Assembly (NCBI RefSeq): GCF_003202285.1
Contig: NZ_MASW01000001.1
Location: forward strand, 1,765,681 to 1,829,680
DNA from: Prauserella muralis
Lineage (GTDB): Bacteria > Actinomycetota > Actinomycetes > Mycobacteriales > Pseudonocardiaceae
Length of the DNA stretch: 64,000 nt
Reading direction: 5' to 3'
Of this stretch, positions 62,676-64,000 are shown one piece after another. Each line of letters opens with the position of its first letter. Within the stretch, counting starts at the first letter, position 1. The notes under the pieces were generated by a model, which had not been told where the DNA came from, made no database searches, and worked only from the letters and a program-made list of their open reading frames with translations. Made by a program: the position numbers and the translations under genes.

Positions 62676-64000
62676 TCAGGTGAGCTGGTCGCGCAGCTCG
62701 CGCTTGAGCACCTTCCCCGCAGCCGACACGGGGATGGTCTCCACGAAGCGCAGCTCCCGCAGCCGCTTGTACGGCACCACCTGGGCGTTGACGGTTTCCA
62801 GGAGCCGCTCCGGCTCGGCACCCTCGTGCCCGGCGGCGCGCACGACGAAGGCCACCGGCAGCTCGCCCGCCTCCGGCGTGCGCCTGCCGACGACCGCCGC
62901 GGACGCGACCTCGGGCAGCGCCATCAGCAGCTCCTCCAGCTCGCGCGGGTACACGTTGTAGCCCTTGTAGATGAGCATGTCCTTCTTGCGATCCACAATG
63001 GACACAAAGCCGTCGTCGTCGATGACGCCGATGTCGCCCGTGTGCAGCCAGCCGTCGACGAGCACGGCGGCGGTCTCCTCGGGCCGGTTGTGGTAGCCCT
63101 GCATCACCTGCGGGCCGCGGACGCACACCTCGCCCGGCGTGCCGGGCGGCAACGGTTCCTCTCCACCTTCGGCGGGCACGATCCGGATCTCCGTGTCGAA
63201 CGTCGGCACCCCCACCGAGCCGACCTTGCGCCGGCCGGACCGCCAGCTCGGGGCGAGCGTGGCGCCCATGGTGACCTCGGTGAGGCCGTAGCCCTCGGCG
63301 ATGACGGCGTCGGGAAAGCGGCGCTGCAAGGCGTTGATCATCTCGTGCGGCATCGGTGCCGCGCCGGAGGTTATCGTGCGCACCGACGACAGGTCCGCGG
63401 TGTGAAACTCCTCGCACGCCAGCAGCGCGGCGAAGAGTGCGGGCGCACCACCCATCGACGTCACCCGCAGGCGTTCGGCGTCGGCCACATAGGACGGTGG
63501 GTCGAAGCGGTCGTGCAACACGACGGTGCCACCCGCGAGCACGGGCACGTTGAGCGAGCCGATGGTGCCCATGGCGTGGAACCACGGCGTGAGGTTGATG
63601 CCGATGCCCTCACCGAGTCGGACCGGCCATTCGTCCTCGCTGCCGACCTGGTCGAGCACCGGGTTGCCCGCATCGTCCACTTCGGGCACCGCACCGTAGC
63701 CCCAGCACCCGTACTGCAGCGAGTTCACGACCACGTTGCGGTGCGGCAGCCGCACGCCCTTCGACCGGCCGGTGGTTCCGCCGGTGTAGGACAGGTGCGC
63801 CAGATCCTGGCGCACGTCCACGCCCGGATCGGGCGGCACCTCGGAGGCCCGGGCACAGAACGTCTCGAAGTCCAGCTGCCCCTCGCCGCTCGGCCGGTAC
63901 ACGACCACGAGGTCGATGCCGGTGCCCGCGAGCGCCCTGGCCACCGGGCCGTAGGTCACCACGGCGGACGCCCCGCAGTCGGCGAGCTGGTGGGCGAGGT
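62676..64000 (-). CDS. Acyl-CoA ligase, N-terminus cut by window end
   Basis: At least 441 residues of an ANL-superfamily ligase are visible; the frame stays open to the edge. Motifs are SYTGGTTGRSKGV for ATP, EGYGLTEVTMG, HTGDIGVIDDDGFVSIVDRKK and PVSAAGKVLKREL with the catalytic Lys. The N-terminal part (about 100 residues) lies outside. It is closest to fatty or aromatic acid:CoA ligases; the substrate is not readable. A GTG at 63962 is internal. Confidence 0.9.
   Translation of the reverse strand, partial: LAHQLADCGASAVVTYGPVARALAGTGIDLVVVYRPSGEGQLDFETFCARASEVPPDPGVDVRQDLAHLSYTGGTTGRSKGVRLPHRNVVVNSLQYGCWGYGAVPEVDDAGNPVLDQVGSEDEWPVRLGEGIGINLTPWFHAMGTIGSLNVPVLAGGTVVLHDRFDPPSYVADAERLRVTSMGGAPALFAALLACEEFHTADLSSVRTITSGAAPMPHEMINALQRRFPDAVIAEGYGLTEVTMGATLAPSWRSGRRKVGSVGVPTFDTEIRIVPAEGGEEPLPPGTPGEVCVRGPQVMQGYHNRPEETAAVLVDGWLHTGDIGVIDDDGFVSIVDRKKDMLIYKGYNVYPRELEELLMALPEVASAAVVGRRTPEAGELPVAFVVRAAGHEGAEPERLLETVNAQVVPYKRLRELRFVETIPVSAAGKVLKRELRDQLT

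Overview
The window is a high-GC, gene-dense actinobacterial chromosome segment. Codon use, gene families and gene order point to the Pseudonocardiaceae (an Amycolatopsis-, Saccharomonospora- or Prauserella-like organism); the genus is an inference. Evidence includes an actinobacterial 23S/5S rRNA end, GTG starts, many 4-base GTGA/ATGA gene overlaps, an LprG-P55 pair, split AccA3/AccD5/AccE acyl-CoA carboxylase genes, an EC-type Ser/Thr kinase, WXG100-type proteins and a TNT toxin. From memory of the M. tuberculosis H37Rv map, several neighbourhoods here match Rv3275c-Rv3285 (purE, purK, gtrA, PH protein, birA, accD5, accE, maf, accA3) and Rv3302c-Rv3308 (glpD, lpdA, GGCT protein, amiA, PNP, pmmB). 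This is therefore conserved backbone carrying lineage-specific insertions.

Layout. 1-1.3 kb: 3' part of 23S rRNA, 5S rRNA and terminator. 1.3-5.3 kb: hisS, the p55-lprG efflux/lipoprotein operon and a flavodoxin-type reductase. 5.4-11 kb: phosphohexomutase, PucR-type regulator, two tiny overlapping ORFs, and a membrane protein/ABA4-like/purine nucleoside phosphorylase operon under a striking dyad-symmetric operator. 11-18.2 kb: Ser/Thr kinase diverging from the mutA-mutB-meaB methylmalonyl-CoA mutase operon. 18.3-23.7 kb: M20 amidohydrolase, an AbiEi/DUF559-like gene boxed by inverted 21-bp repeat arrays, a GGCT-like protein, the LpdA flavoprotein and a VOC protein. 23.8-28 kb: glycerol catabolism (glpK-glpF diverging from glpD). 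28-32.3 kb: an acyl-CoA ligase-like protein, a GNAT, a DUF1707 protein and biotin carboxylase accA3.

32.4-36.1 kb is accessory. Two SAV_915-like paralogues bracket a secreted protein gene and a small operon encoding an EspC/WXG-like protein, a WxG-headed effector candidate with a glycine-rich hydrophobic tail, and a four-helix membrane protein (putative immunity). 36.2-41.3 kb returns to backbone: maf, accE, accD5, birA, PH protein, HMG-CoA lyase-like protein. 41.4-44.5 kb is a second type VII-style cassette: YbaB-like protein, WXG100 protein, a 687-aa TNT (NAD+ glycohydrolase) toxin and a 90-aa candidate immunity protein. 44.6-51 kb: an HTH/NBR1-Ig membrane protein, two small secreted proteins, a SPOR/phosphodiester-glycosidase protein, HisN and a two-component system. 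51-64 kb: GtrA, a DHFR-like protein, an ECF sigma factor fused to a zinc-finger anti-sigma segment and a long exported tail, a degenerate GGDEF-like protein, a GT87 mannosyltransferase, purK-purE, a LysR/EamA pair, a TetR/SDR pair with a clear operator, and the 3' part of an acyl-CoA ligase gene cut by the window end.

Functional links: MutAB/MeaB, AccA3/AccD5/AccE and BirA together form a propionyl-CoA to succinyl-CoA route with its biotinylation enzyme. GlpFKD takes up and oxidises glycerol. The two toxin-like cassettes flank the carboxylase block and have no secretion-core genes beside them, so they would depend on an ESX apparatus elsewhere. Three families of short repeats occupy intergenic spaces, mostly between convergent genes. 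No tRNA, CRISPR array, transposase or prophage gene was recognised. No gene-free stretch exceeds 300 bases; the longest gap, about 275 bases at 8438-8712, holds only the two tiny ORFs.
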